The translations under genes were made by a program, and so were the position numbers. Shown one piece after another: positions 37,057 to 45,768 of a stretch of 64,000 bases of DNA. The stretch's first letter is position 1; each line of letters opens with the position of its first letter. Under the pieces are notes generated by a model, which did not search any database, was not told the DNA's origin, and saw only the letters and a list, made by a program, of their open reading frames with translations. The DNA comes from Sphingomonas sp. SORGH_AS_0950 (GTDB lineage: Bacteria; Pseudomonadota; Alphaproteobacteria; Sphingomonadales; Sphingomonadaceae). The DNA is taken from NCBI RefSeq assembly GCF_030818415.1, contig NZ_JAUTAE010000001.1, forward strand, positions 126,501 to 190,500, in the 5' to 3' direction.

Positions 37057-38907
37057 GTGCGGTTCGACGACAGTCTGGCGACGATTCTTTCGGCCGACAC
37101 TGCGACGCCATTCGGCGCGCAGACTGCCTGGCGGCAGCTTGTCGACCTGATGAGTCGTGGGCGGGTTCCCGCGGATCCGCCCATGCTGGCGCGACTGGCG
37201 GCGTTGCGCGATATCGTGCCCGAGCCCGTTCGCGCCGCCAGCGCCCGCATGCTGCGTCAGGGCCCGGCACCGGTCGCGCTGGTCGCCTTCTTCGCCCAGG
37301 ACGATCTGCCCGTCGCGGGGCCGGTCCTGCGCTCGGTGACCCTGGCGGACGCGGACTGGCTGGCGATCCTGCCCCGGCTGACGCCCGGCATCCGATCGAT
37401 CCTCCGTCATCGCCGCGACCTGTCGGAAACGGTGCAGCGGGGACTGGAGAGCTTCGGCGCGGTCGATTTCGTCCTGCCGCACTTCGGCGCGGAAACGGTG
37501 GCCGATCCCGAGCCTGAGCCCGAACCCGTCACCGTGGCGCCGACCCCATCCCAGCCGCAAAGCTGGCCGATCGCCCGCGACACGCCCCCGCCGCCGCCCG
37601 CCGCCGCGCCATTGCCTCCCCAGGAGCCGCCGGTCGCCGAACAGCCCCCGCTATCGATCCTGCTCGATCCCGTGCCGACCCAGCCCGCCACGCCGTTCGT
37701 GGCGCTGGGGCAGGTGGCCCGGACCCTGCCCTTCATGGCCGAGGCGATGCGCCATGCCGAGCCCGCTTCCGCGCCCCCGCGCTATGAGATCGCCGATCTG
37801 GTCGCCCGGATCGACGCGTTCAACCAGCGCCGCGAAGAAGTGGCGGGGGCGACCCCGAGCCATGCGGGCCCGGCGCATTTCGATTTCGAGACCGACACGC
37901 GCGGACTGATCCTGGGCGTCGATGGCGTCGCGCGCGGGCCACTGGTCGGCGTCAGCATCGCCGAAACCGTGATGCAGGGGCTGGCGCAGTTCGACGGCGT
38001 GGCGATGGGGGCGTTCCGTCGCCGCTCGCCCTTCCGCGACGCCCGGCTGGAGATTGGCGGCGCGTCGGAAGCGGCGGGATCGTGGCGGGTTTCGGCCATG
38101 CCCTATTTCGACCCGCTGACCGGCCAGTTTCTGGGCTATCGCGGCAGCGGGCGGCGGCCCCGGCGCGACGAGATCGCCAATGCGGTCGGCGCCGACACGG
38201 CGTCGGACAAGGCTTCGTCCGATTCGCTGCGCCAGCTGGTCCACGAACTCCGTACCCCCGCCAATGCGGTGGCGGGCTTTGCCGAACTGATCGAAAGCGA
38301 GCTGCTCGGCCCCGTCGCGCCGGTCTATCGCGACCGGGCATCGGCCATCCGGTCGATGGCGGCGGACCTGCTCGCCTCGGTCGAGGATCTCGATACGGCG
38401 GCGCGGATCGAGGGACGGGTGCTGGAGCTGCGGCCGACCGTCGTGCCGCTGGAGCCGCTGATCCGGCGTATCCTGACCGAACTCCACCCGCTGGCCGAGT
38501 TGCGCCGTGCGGAAATCCGGTTCGAGGCGCCCGAGCAGGCGATCACCGCCCTGGCGGACGACCGCGCGAGCGAGCGGCTGATTACCCGGCTGTTCTCGGT
38601 CCTGCTGTCCAATTGCGTGGTCGGCGAGCGGCTGGCCGCCGGGCTGGCGATCGATCAGGGCATGGCGGTGCTGCGCGTCGACCGGCCGCTGGCCCTGACC
38701 GTCGAGACCGAGGGTGCGCTGCTCAGCGAGGCGGGCGACGAGGATCAGCGTGACGGCGCGCCGCTGCTCGGCACCGGTTTTTCGCTGCGGCTGATCGACA
38801 AGCTGGGCGCGGAGATGGGCGGCGGCCTGACCATCGGGCTCCACCGGGTCGTGTTGGCGCTGCCGCTCGGCGGGGAGCAGCGCGCGGGACAGGCGTCCCG
38901 CCGCTGA
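37057..38907 (+). CDS. Sensor histidine kinase-like protein
   Basis: 616 residues, cytosolic (no clear transmembrane helix). About residues 1-130 are an uncharacterised N-terminal domain, followed by a Pro/Glu-rich linker (~145-200, including PEPEPEPV and PPPPPAAAP). A PAS-like region (~275-365) precedes the HisKA box LRQLVHELRTPANAVAGFAE with phospho-acceptor His396. The ATP-binding half is divergent: the N-box is hard to see and the glycine-rich lid is only GTGFSLRL. The GTG at 37057 was chosen because AAGGGAG lies just upstream. No response regulator is adjacent; the deacetylase gene follows by 8 bases. Confidence 0.75.
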   Translation: MRFDDSLATILSADTATPFGAQTAWRQLVDLMSRGRVPADPPMLARLAALRDIVPEPVRAASARMLRQGPAPVALVAFFAQDDLPVAGPVLRSVTLADADWLAILPRLTPGIRSILRHRRDLSETVQRGLESFGAVDFVLPHFGAETVADPEPEPEPVTVAPTPSQPQSWPIARDTPPPPPAAAPLPPQEPPVAEQPPLSILLDPVPTQPATPFVALGQVARTLPFMAEAMRHAEPASAPPRYEIADLVARIDAFNQRREEVAGATPSHAGPAHFDFETDTRGLILGVDGVARGPLVGVSIAETVMQGLAQFDGVAMGAFRRRSPFRDARLEIGGASEAAGSWRVSAMPYFDPLTGQFLGYRGSGRRPRRDEIANAVGADTASDKASSDSLRQLVHELRTPANAVAGFAELIESELLGPVAPVYRDRASAIRSMAADLLASVEDLDTAARIEGRVLELRPTVVPLEPLIRRILTELHPLAELRRAEIRFEAPEQAITALADDRASERLITRLFSVLLSNCVVGERLAAGLAIDQGMAVLRVDRPLALTVETEGALLSEAGDEDQRDGAPLLGTGFSLRLIDKLGAEMGGGLTIGLHRVVLALPLGGEQRAGQASRR

Positions 38908-38915
38908 AGCCGACC

Positions 38916-39920
38916 ATGCCGACCCGGCCCTGGCGCCCCGACCCGCCGAGCGCGGAGGAACGGATCGACTGGCCCGCCGATTTCGGCAACCGCTTCCTCG
39001 TTACTGTCGATGTCGAGGAGGAATTCGACTGGTCCGCGCCGCTCGATCGGCGGCACCGCGCGACGACGGCGATGCGGGCCTTCCCGGCGGCGCATCGGCG
39101 CTTTGCCGCGGCGGGCGTCGGGCTGACCTGCATGGTCGACTATCCGGTCGCGGTCGATCCGGCGTCGGTCGCGATCCTGTCCGAGTGCCGGAACGACGGG
39201 CGGTCGGAAATCGGGGCGCAGCTTCACGCCTGGGTCACCCCGCCCTACCGGGAGGTGGTCGACTCCTTCACCAGCCATGCGGGCAACCTGCCCCTCGCGC
39301 TGGAGGCGGCCAAGCTGGATATGCTGACCGAGGCGCTGGCGCAGGGTTTCGGCACGGGGCCGCGCATCTTCCGGTCGGGGCGCTACGGACTGGGGCCGTC
39401 CTCGCTGGGCCTGTTGGCGGAGCGGGGCTATCGGATCGACAGCTCGATGCGCGCGCTGCACGATTATGGCGACGAAGGTGGCATGGATTTCGGCGGCATC
39501 GTGGCGCATGGCTTTCGCCGTGACGGGATGATCGAGTTGCCGCTGACCAGTGTGTTCGACGGGCTCTTGCGGCGATGCGGACCGCGCCTCTATCGGTGCG
39601 CGGGACAGGTCCCATATGGTCGCGGAGTGCTGGCACGGGCGGGGTTGCTCAACCGGATACCGTTGACGCCCGAAGGGGTGGGCATCGCCGATGCGCTGGC
39701 GGGGATCGATCGGTCCTTGCAGGGCGGTGTCCGCCTACTGGTCTTTTCCTTTCATTCCCCGACGCTGGAGCCGGGGCATACCCCCTATGTCCGCGATGCG
39801 CGCGACCGGGTGCAGTTCGACCGGTGGTGGGATGCGGTGTTCGACCGGCTGGCCGAGCGGGGCGTCCTGCCCACCACGGTCGCGGATATCCTCGCGGCGC
39901 TCGACCGGCGCCCCGGCTGA
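38916..39920 (+). CDS. Polysaccharide deacetylase family protein (WalW-like)
   Basis: 334 residues. The NodB-type fold starts with FLVTVDVEEEFDWSAP, whose acidic residues are the metal and catalytic positions. It continues with VGLTCMVDYPVA, IGAQLHAWVTPPY (His of the metal site), FRSGRYGLGPSSLGLLAERG and VFSFHSPTLEPGHTPY. It would act on an N-acetylated sugar polymer or lipid-linked glycan; no signal peptide is seen, so a cytoplasmic step is possible. It lies between the histidine kinase and the convergent nucleotide-sugar gene. Confidence 0.82.
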   Translation: MPTRPWRPDPPSAEERIDWPADFGNRFLVTVDVEEEFDWSAPLDRRHRATTAMRAFPAAHRRFAAAGVGLTCMVDYPVAVDPASVAILSECRNDGRSEIGAQLHAWVTPPYREVVDSFTSHAGNLPLALEAAKLDMLTEALAQGFGTGPRIFRSGRYGLGPSSLGLLAERGYRIDSSMRALHDYGDEGGMDFGGIVAHGFRRDGMIELPLTSVFDGLLRRCGPRLYRCAGQVPYGRGVLARAGLLNRIPLTPEGVGIADALAGIDRSLQGGVRLLVFSFHSPTLEPGHTPYVRDARDRVQFDRWWDAVFDRLAERGVLPTTVADILAALDRRPG

Positions 39921-39921
39921 C

Positions 39922-39954
39922 ACCGGCGGGCGACCAAGACGGCCGCCCGTCGGT
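39922..39954. terminator. Bidirectional hairpin between convergent genes
   Basis: Arms ACCGGCGGGCGACC (39922-39935) and GGCCGCCCGTCGGT (39941-39954) pair at 12 of 14 positions around AAGAC. It lies in the 40-base gap between the deacetylase and mannose-1-phosphate guanylyltransferase stops. There is no T-run. Confidence 0.6.
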
Positions 39955-39960
39955 CGGGGA

Positions 39961-41004
39961 TCAGCGCTTCATCGCCTCGATCAGCTTCTTGACGTCCTGG
40001 CTGCGCCCGCGCGGCAGGATCAGGATGTCGTCGCCGCTCGCCACGACGATCAGATTCTCGACATCGACCGCCGCGACGCGCACCCGGTCGGTGCGGATCA
40101 GGCAGTTCTTGGTATCGATCGCCAGCACTTCGCCGCGATGCGCATTGCCGAACCCGTCCAGCTCGCTGATCGCGTGCAGCGCGTCCCAGCTGCCGACATC
40201 GTTCCAGCCCATCGCGACCGGCACCACCGCGACGCGATCGGCGCGCTCCATGACCGCATAGTCGATCGAATCGGAGGGGCAGGCGGCGAAGTCGGCCTCG
40301 TTGGGGCAGATACGCTTGCCCTCATGCGTGGCGCCACGCATCGCCTTTTCGGCGGCGACGAGCATTTCGGGGGCGTGCTGGCCCAGTTCCTCCAGATAGC
40401 GGTCGGCGCGGAACAGGAAGATGCCGCCGTTCCACGCATAGTCGCCGCGCGCCAGCATCGCTTCGGCACGTTCCAGGCGGGGCTTTTCGACGAAGCGCGC
40501 GACCTGGTTGACCCCCGGCGCGATCTCGCGGCCGACCTGGATCCAGCCATAGCCGGTCTCGGGCTTGTCGGGCGAGATGCCGAAGGTCGCGAGCCAGCCC
40601 TGCGACACCATCGGCAGCGCGGCACGGATCGCGGCGTGGAACGCATCCAGATCAGCGATGACATGGTCGGACGGCATGACCAGCAGCACGTCCTCGGGCT
40701 TGGCGGCGAGCGCGGCGAGTGCGATGGCGGGCGCGGTGTTCCGCGCCACCGGCTCGAGGATCAGCGCCTGGGCCGGGGTGCCCGCAGCGACCAGCTGGTT
40801 CTCGACCAGATCGGCATGACGTTGACCCGCGACGATGATCGGTGCCGCGAAGTCTTCCGAGTTGGTGCGTTGCGCGGTCAGCTGCAACATGGTCTCGTCC
40901 GAGGTCAGCGCGAGCAGTTGCTTGGGCATTTCCGGCTTGGACATGGGCCACAGTCGCGTGCCGGAGCCGCCAGACAGGATGACCGGAACGATCGGATTGT
41001 GCAT
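39961..41004 (-). CDS. manC: Mannose-1-phosphate guanylyltransferase
   Basis: 347 residues. It makes GDP-mannose from mannose-1-phosphate and GTP for surface polysaccharide. The nucleotidyltransferase signature is VILSGGSGTRLWPMSKPEMP KQ-type, with EPVARNTAPAIALAAL, VMPSDHVIAD, ETGYGWIQVG, FVEKP and GWNDVGSWDAL all present. It lacks the C-terminal phosphomannose isomerase cupin found in bifunctional AlgA/ManC-II enzymes, so isomerisation needs another gene. It diverges from the sugar transferase. Confidence 0.92.
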   Translation of the reverse strand: MHNPIVPVILSGGSGTRLWPMSKPEMPKQLLALTSDETMLQLTAQRTNSEDFAAPIIVAGQRHADLVENQLVAAGTPAQALILEPVARNTAPAIALAALAAKPEDVLLVMPSDHVIADLDAFHAAIRAALPMVSQGWLATFGISPDKPETGYGWIQVGREIAPGVNQVARFVEKPRLERAEAMLARGDYAWNGGIFLFRADRYLEELGQHAPEMLVAAEKAMRGATHEGKRICPNEADFAACPSDSIDYAVMERADRVAVVPVAMGWNDVGSWDALHAISELDGFGNAHRGEVLAIDTKNCLIRTDRVRVAAVDVENLIVVASGDDILILPRGRSQDVKKLIEAMKR

Positions 41005-41156
41005 GAATGCCCCTTTAATTGATTCGCCATCGCCGATCGGATGACGGTTTCGCCTATAGCGCGGCCATAACGCATATTTTTACGCTTCGTTTGTCATTCT
41101 GTGTAAAAAAATTGGGACAGTCGTGCGTTCAAGGGGTGACGAGTAGCGTCCGGTCG

Positions 41157-42545
41157 ATGATCCGTGTGTTCAAACACTATGTCCCCCATGCGGTTCTGCT
41201 GCTCGGGTTGGTCGATTTCACGCTGCTGCTGCTCGCCTCCGAGCTGGGGTGGCGGTTGCGTGCCTGGCAGATCGGCTATCCGGTCGGTGCGGCGATCGAC
41301 CGCTGGCCGCAGATATTGAGCTTTGCCGCGCCGCTTCAGGTCGCGCTGCTGGCGGTGGGGGCCTATTCGACCGCGTCCTTCCTGTCGCTGCGCTTCGCGG
41401 CGGCGCGGTTGATGGTCGCAGTGTCGCTGGGCGTCATCTTCCTGTCGCTGATCTTCTTCTTCTTTCCGGCGGTCTCCTATTGGCGATCGAGCCTGTTGTT
41501 CGCGATGATGTTCGCGATCCTTCTGCTGGTCGTCGTGCATGGCTCGCTGGGGCGGCTGCTGGGCGGGGACCGGTTCAAGCGGCGGGTGATCGTGATGGGG
41601 GCGGGGCCCCGCGCCGCCCAGATCGTCGAGCTGGCCAAGCGGCCGGGCGCCAATTTCCTGGTCGTCGGGGTGATCGCCATGTCTGACGCCGAAAGGGTGC
41701 TGCCACAGGCCATCCACCGCGAGGATATTCCCAATCTCCAGGCGTTCGTCGTCGGTCGCGAGGTGGTGGAGGTCGTGCTGGCGCTGGAGGAACGCCGCCG
41801 CGCCTTGCCCTATCAGGACCTGTTGCGTGTCCGGACGGCGGGCGTGCAGGTGTTCGAGCTGTCGAGCTTTCTGGAGCGCGAAACCGGACGGATCGACCTG
41901 GCCTCGGTCAGCCATAGCTGGCTGATCTTCTCCGACGGCTTCTCGTCGGGGCGCGTCCGCTCGGTGATCCTCAAGCGGGCTTTCGACGTCACGGTCAGCC
42001 TGGCGCTGCTGATCGCGGCGGTGCCGATCATCGCGATCACCGCCATCGCCATCCGGCTGGAGTCGAAGGGGCCCGTCTTCTATCGCCAGCGCCGTGTTGG
42101 CCTGTTCAACCAGGCGTTCGACATCCCCAAGCTGCGCTCGATGCGGCAGGATGCCGAGCTGGCCGGGCAGGCGGTCTGGGCGGAAAAGGACGATCCGCGC
42201 ATCACGCGCGTCGGCCGCTTCATCCGCAAGGTCCGGATCGACGAACTGCCGCAGATTTGGTCGGTGCTGAAGGGCGAGATGAGCTTTGTCGGCCCGCGCC
42301 CCGAACGCCCGCAATTCGTGGAACAGCTCGAACAGCAAATTCCCTTTTACGCCGAACGGCATATGGTAAAGCCGGGGATCACCGGATGGGCGCAGCTCAA
42401 CTATCCCTATGGCGCCTCGATCGACGATGCGCGGCACAAGCTGGAATATGACTTGTACTACGCCAAGAATTATTCGCCCTTCCTCGACGCGCTGATCCTG
42501 CTCCAGACGCTGCGGGTCATCCTGTGGCCGTCGGGCGCGCGGTGA
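41157..42545 (+). CDS. Polyprenyl-phosphate sugar-1-phosphate transferase (TIGR03013-like)
   Basis: 462 residues, an initiating glycosyltransferase of exopolysaccharide synthesis. The N-terminal half has four or five membrane helices (AVLLLGLVDFTLLLLASEL, AVSLGVIFLSLIFFFFPAVS) and a nucleotide-binding-like region (RVIVMGAGPRAAQIV). A further helix (~290-310) leads into the catalytic bacterial sugar transferase domain: GPVFYRQRRVGLFNQAF, KLRSMRQDAE, RIDELPQIWSVLKGEMSFVG, PRPERPQFV. The segment IDLASVSHSWLIFSDGF and the C-terminal pattern resemble the XrtA/PEP-CTERM-associated subfamily. The ATG at 41157 was chosen; the ribosome site is not strong. Confidence 0.88.
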   Translation: MIRVFKHYVPHAVLLLGLVDFTLLLLASELGWRLRAWQIGYPVGAAIDRWPQILSFAAPLQVALLAVGAYSTASFLSLRFAAARLMVAVSLGVIFLSLIFFFFPAVSYWRSSLLFAMMFAILLLVVVHGSLGRLLGGDRFKRRVIVMGAGPRAAQIVELAKRPGANFLVVGVIAMSDAERVLPQAIHREDIPNLQAFVVGREVVEVVLALEERRRALPYQDLLRVRTAGVQVFELSSFLERETGRIDLASVSHSWLIFSDGFSSGRVRSVILKRAFDVTVSLALLIAAVPIIAITAIAIRLESKGPVFYRQRRVGLFNQAFDIPKLRSMRQDAELAGQAVWAEKDDPRITRVGRFIRKVRIDELPQIWSVLKGEMSFVGPRPERPQFVEQLEQQIPFYAERHMVKPGITGWAQLNYPYGASIDDARHKLEYDLYYAKNYSPFLDALILLQTLRVILWPSGAR

Positions 42546-44545
42546 GCGACGCGGCCGGGCCGGGGGCCCCGGCGGCCAGCCCCTATCCGATGCTGCGGCG
42601 CAAGCGGCGGCTCTGGCGTCGGGGGCGGTTGCCGCTTCGCGTCCGGCTGATCGGCGTGTTGGCGGTGATCGCGCTGGTGGTGGGGGCGCTGCTGGTCCAG
42701 CTGTTCACCGCCAGGCCGCCGGTCGACCCCGTGCTGGCGCTGCGCAAGGCGAGCGTGGCGCTGGAGGCGGGCAATTATCACGCCGCGCACGACCAGGCGC
42801 TCCAGGCCGCCGCCGCCGCGCCGCGTTCGGCGCCGGCGCAGATGATGCTCGCCCGGACCAGCCTGTTGCTGGGGCAGGGGGTGACGGCGGAGGCGGCGCT
42901 GGACCGCGCGCTGGCCGACGGCGTGCCGGAGGTCGAGACGCTGGCCGCACGGGCGGAGGCGCGCTGGTCGCTGGGCAATCTGGCGGGCGCGCAAGAGGCG
43001 GTCGATCGCATGCCCGCGCAGCAGGACGCCGCGATGATGCGCGCCGCCGCGCAGGTTCGTGCCGCCCGCGCCGGTGGCGCGACGCTTCGCCGGATGTTGC
43101 AGGCGGTCGTGGCGCGCTTTCCGAACGATGCGCGAAGCTGGACCGATCTGGGTCGCAGCCGGTTCGGCGCGGGCGACATGCTGGGCGCGAGCGAGGCCGC
43201 GACACGCGCCGCCGCGCTGGCCCCCGCCGATCCGGCGGCGCTGACCCTGCAGGCCGAGGTGGTGCGCGCGCGCTATGGTCTGGCGGCGAGCCTGCCCTGG
43301 TTCGAGGCGGCGTTGCGGCGCGATGCCTATTATCATCCGGCGCTGATCCGTTATGCCGCGACGCTGGGCGATAGCGGCCGTTCGAGCGACGCGCTGGCGG
43401 CGACCCGCAGGGCGCTGGTGTCCGAGCCGGGCAGTCCCGAGGCGTTCTACCTCCAGGCGGTGATCGCCGCGCGGGCAGGGCGTTTCGCCTTGGCGGAGGG
43501 CGTGCTGGAGCAGACGCGCGGCGCCTTGTCCTATCGTCCCGCCGTCGTGCTGCTCAACGGTTTGCTGGCCTATGCCCAGGGGCGACCGCAGCGGGCGGTG
43601 CGGGTGTGGGGGCGGCTGGTCGCGATGCAGCCGATGAACGTTGCCGCCCGTCGCCTGCTGGCGGCGGCGCAGATCGCGACGGGGGATCGCCCGGCCGCGC
43701 TGGCGACGCTTCGCCCGATCCTGAGCCGCGCGGATGCCGATGGCTATGCGCTGCGTCTCGCGGCGTTCGCGGCCCCGGCGGGGGAGGGGGCGGGCCTGGT
43801 CGACCGGATCGCGCAGGCGCATGTCGGCGAAGCGGCGATCTTTCGCCCCGACCGCCCGCTGGGCGACCTGACCATCGCGGCGGAAACCTCGCCGACCGAC
43901 CCGACCTATGCGCTGGGGGTCATTCGCGCGCTGGCCAGCCAGGGGGACCGGGCAGGCGCGCTTGCCAAAGCGCAGGCGCTGGTCCGCGCCACGCCGGGCG
44001 CCCCGGCCGCGCTGCTGGCTTATGGCGATGTGCTGGCGACCATCGGCCGCCCGGCGGAGGCGCTGGGCCCCTATGCCCGTGCGGCCGATCTGACCTTCGA
44101 CGAGCCGACGATGCTGCGGCTGGTCGATGGCTATGGACGAGCCGGGCGGGCCAGGGATGCCGCCGTCGCCCTCGGCCTGTATCTCTCGCAAAACCCGCAG
44201 AGCGTGCCCGCGCGCCGTCTGCTCGGACGGTGGCAGCTGGCCGCCGGGGAATGGGATGCCGCGATCGAAACGCTCGAAGGATTGCGGATGCAGCTGGGGC
44301 CGGACGACGTCGCGCTGCTCCACGATCTGGCCCTGGCCTATGCCGGGGCCGGGGACGGGCTGGTCGCGCGGCGTTACGGCGCCGTGGCCTATGGGCTGGC
44401 GCCGATGAACGCGGCGGCGGCGGATGCCTATGGCGTGGCGCTGGCGGCGGCGGGCGAGGCGGATGGCGCGCGTCAGCTGTTCGACAAGGCGCTGGCGCTC
44501 GCCCCCGGCAATCCGGTCATTGCGGGGCATCGCGCCGCGCTCTGA
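42542..44545 (+). CDS. Membrane-anchored TPR-repeat protein (PrsT-like)
   Basis: 667 residues starting at a GTG that overlaps the transferase stop. A basic N-terminus leads into one transmembrane helix (VRLIGVLAVIALVVGALLVQ, about 41-60). The rest is a long solenoid of tetratricopeptide repeats (for example ALRKASVALEAGNYHAAHDQ, ARRLLGRWQLAAGEWDAAIE, AYGVALAAAGEADGARQLFD). Such proteins accompany exopolysaccharide polymerisation/export and the XrtA system. Length is shorter than typical PrsT. Coupling to the sugar transferase strongly implies the same pathway. Confidence 0.8.
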   Translation: MSDAAGPGAPAASPYPMLRRKRRLWRRGRLPLRVRLIGVLAVIALVVGALLVQLFTARPPVDPVLALRKASVALEAGNYHAAHDQALQAAAAAPRSAPAQMMLARTSLLLGQGVTAEAALDRALADGVPEVETLAARAEARWSLGNLAGAQEAVDRMPAQQDAAMMRAAAQVRAARAGGATLRRMLQAVVARFPNDARSWTDLGRSRFGAGDMLGASEAATRAAALAPADPAALTLQAEVVRARYGLAASLPWFEAALRRDAYYHPALIRYAATLGDSGRSSDALAATRRALVSEPGSPEAFYLQAVIAARAGRFALAEGVLEQTRGALSYRPAVVLLNGLLAYAQGRPQRAVRVWGRLVAMQPMNVAARRLLAAAQIATGDRPAALATLRPILSRADADGYALRLAAFAAPAGEGAGLVDRIAQAHVGEAAIFRPDRPLGDLTIAAETSPTDPTYALGVIRALASQGDRAGALAKAQALVRATPGAPAALLAYGDVLATIGRPAEALGPYARAADLTFDEPTMLRLVDGYGRAGRARDAAVALGLYLSQNPQSVPARRLLGRWQLAAGEWDAAIETLEGLRMQLGPDDVALLHDLALAYAGAGDGLVARRYGAVAYGLAPMNAAAADAYGVALAAAGEADGARQLFDKALALAPGNPVIAGHRAAL

Positions 44546-44593
44546 CGCCCGCCGGTCTTTGCAGCGGGGTGTCCGCGCCGTAGAAGCGCGGGC

Positions 44594-45412
44594 ATGACCG
44601 ACCTTCCCGTTTCCGTGCTGGAGCGCATCGCCGCCGCGCTCGAACGCCTGGCCCCCGCGCCCACCGCCTCCGCCGATCCGCTGGCGCATCCCGCCTATCT
44701 GTGGCGTGACGGCGTGCTTCGGCCGGTGCGCGGCTTCGCGCCGCTGCCGCTGGACTTGTTGCAGGGGCTGGACCGTCAGCGCGAGGCGCTGCTCACCAAT
44801 CTGACCCGGCTGGCCGAGGGGCATGCGGCGCAGGACGTGCTGCTCTGGGGCGCGCGGGGCACGGGCAAGTCGGCGCTGGTGAAGGCCAGCGTCGCGGCGG
44901 TACAGGCGGCGCGGCCCGGTCGTCTGGCGCTGGTGTCGGTCGATACGCTCGACAGCCTGCCCACGCTGTTCGCGCTGCTGGAAGGGGTGGACCGGGCCTT
45001 TGCGCTGTTCATCGACGATCTGGGTTTCGACGAGGCGGGTGAGGCGCGCAAGCTGCGCTCGCTGCTCGACGGCGGGGCGGAGGCGCGGCCCGCGCATGTC
45101 CGCTTGCTGGTCACCGCCAATCGCCGCCACCTGCTGCCCCGCGACCTGAGCGAGCAGGACAGCGCGATCAATCCGCGCGACGTGGTGGACGACCAACTGG
45201 CGCTCGCCGACCGTTTCGGCCTGAGCCTGGGCTTCCACGCGCTCGATCAGGACGGCTATCTGGCGATCGTCCGCGCCTATACCGAGCGCCACGACCTGCC
45301 GTTCGACGGAGCCGAAGCGGTCCACTGGGCGACCCGGCGCGGCAGCCGTTCGGGGCGCGTCGCCTGGCAATATATCGTCGATCTGGCGGGACGGATGGAG
45401 CGGGTCCTGTAA
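44594..45412 (+). CDS. DUF815 AAA-type ATPase
   Basis: 272 residues. The Walker A is LLWGARGTGKSALVKA and the Walker B-like segment FALFIDDLGFDE. The sensor stretch LLVTANRRHLLPRDLSEQDS and the closing ATRRGSRSGRVAWQYIVDLA are typical of DUF815. The N-terminal ~60 residues (DGVLRPVRGFAPLPLDLLQG) are the family leader. The cellular role is unknown. It follows the TPR gene by 48 bases and may be in the same transcript. Confidence 0.87.
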   Translation: MTDLPVSVLERIAAALERLAPAPTASADPLAHPAYLWRDGVLRPVRGFAPLPLDLLQGLDRQREALLTNLTRLAEGHAAQDVLLWGARGTGKSALVKASVAAVQAARPGRLALVSVDTLDSLPTLFALLEGVDRAFALFIDDLGFDEAGEARKLRSLLDGGAEARPAHVRLLVTANRRHLLPRDLSEQDSAINPRDVVDDQLALADRFGLSLGFHALDQDGYLAIVRAYTERHDLPFDGAEAVHWATRRGSRSGRVAWQYIVDLAGRMERVL

Positions 45413-45441
45413 GAGAAATTTCGTTTCGGTGAAAAAACCTC

Positions 45442-45470
45442 TTGCACCGATCCGAGCCGCTGGCTATTGG
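45442..45470 (+). promoter_or_regulatory. Putative sigma-70-type promoter for tRNA-Pro
   Basis: TTGCAC (45442-45447) and TATTGG (45465-45470) are separated by 17 bases and lie about 63 bases upstream of the mature tRNA. The match to consensus is moderate. Confidence 0.45.
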
Positions 45471-45532
45471 CGCGCCTCCAGCACGGATCGGCCTTCCCGA
45501 AAGGCTCTGAAAACCGATCCGTACTCTCTAGT

Positions 45533-45609
45533 CGGGGAGTAGCTCAGCCTGGTAGAGCACTGCCTTCGGGAGGCAGGGGCCGGAGGTTCGAATCCTCTCT
45601 CCCCGACCA
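45533..45609 (+). tRNA. tRNA-Pro(CGG)
   Basis: A complete 77-base tRNA. The acceptor stem CGGGGAG pairs with CTCCCCG, the D-arm contains AGCTCAGCCTGGTAGAGC, the anticodon stem-loop CTGCC-TTCGGGA-GGCAG carries CGG, the T-arm has GGTTCGAATCC, and CCA is encoded. Confidence 0.95.
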
Positions 45610-45768
45610 TTTCATCATCGCGAACATGACGTACCCCTTGCGGGGAAAACCCGACGCGTACGCCGTTTGCTGGTGCGATAGCGCCCTGCATCGCGATGAT
45701 GGCGGGCATCCTTGTTCCGCTGCTCACCCCTCCCGGTTCCTTGCGGCGTTGGCATTCGCCATCCGCCC

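Noticed and set aside
42470..45370. Minus-strand open frame of ~966 codons across the TPR and DUF815 genes
   Set aside because: It spans two genuine plus-strand genes and their intergenic gap, which is typical of a compositional artefact.
45613..45701. CATCATCGCG / CGCGATGATG inverted repeat after tRNA-Pro
   Set aside because: The 10-base arms are 69 bases apart with no T-run; too weak to call a terminator or attachment site.
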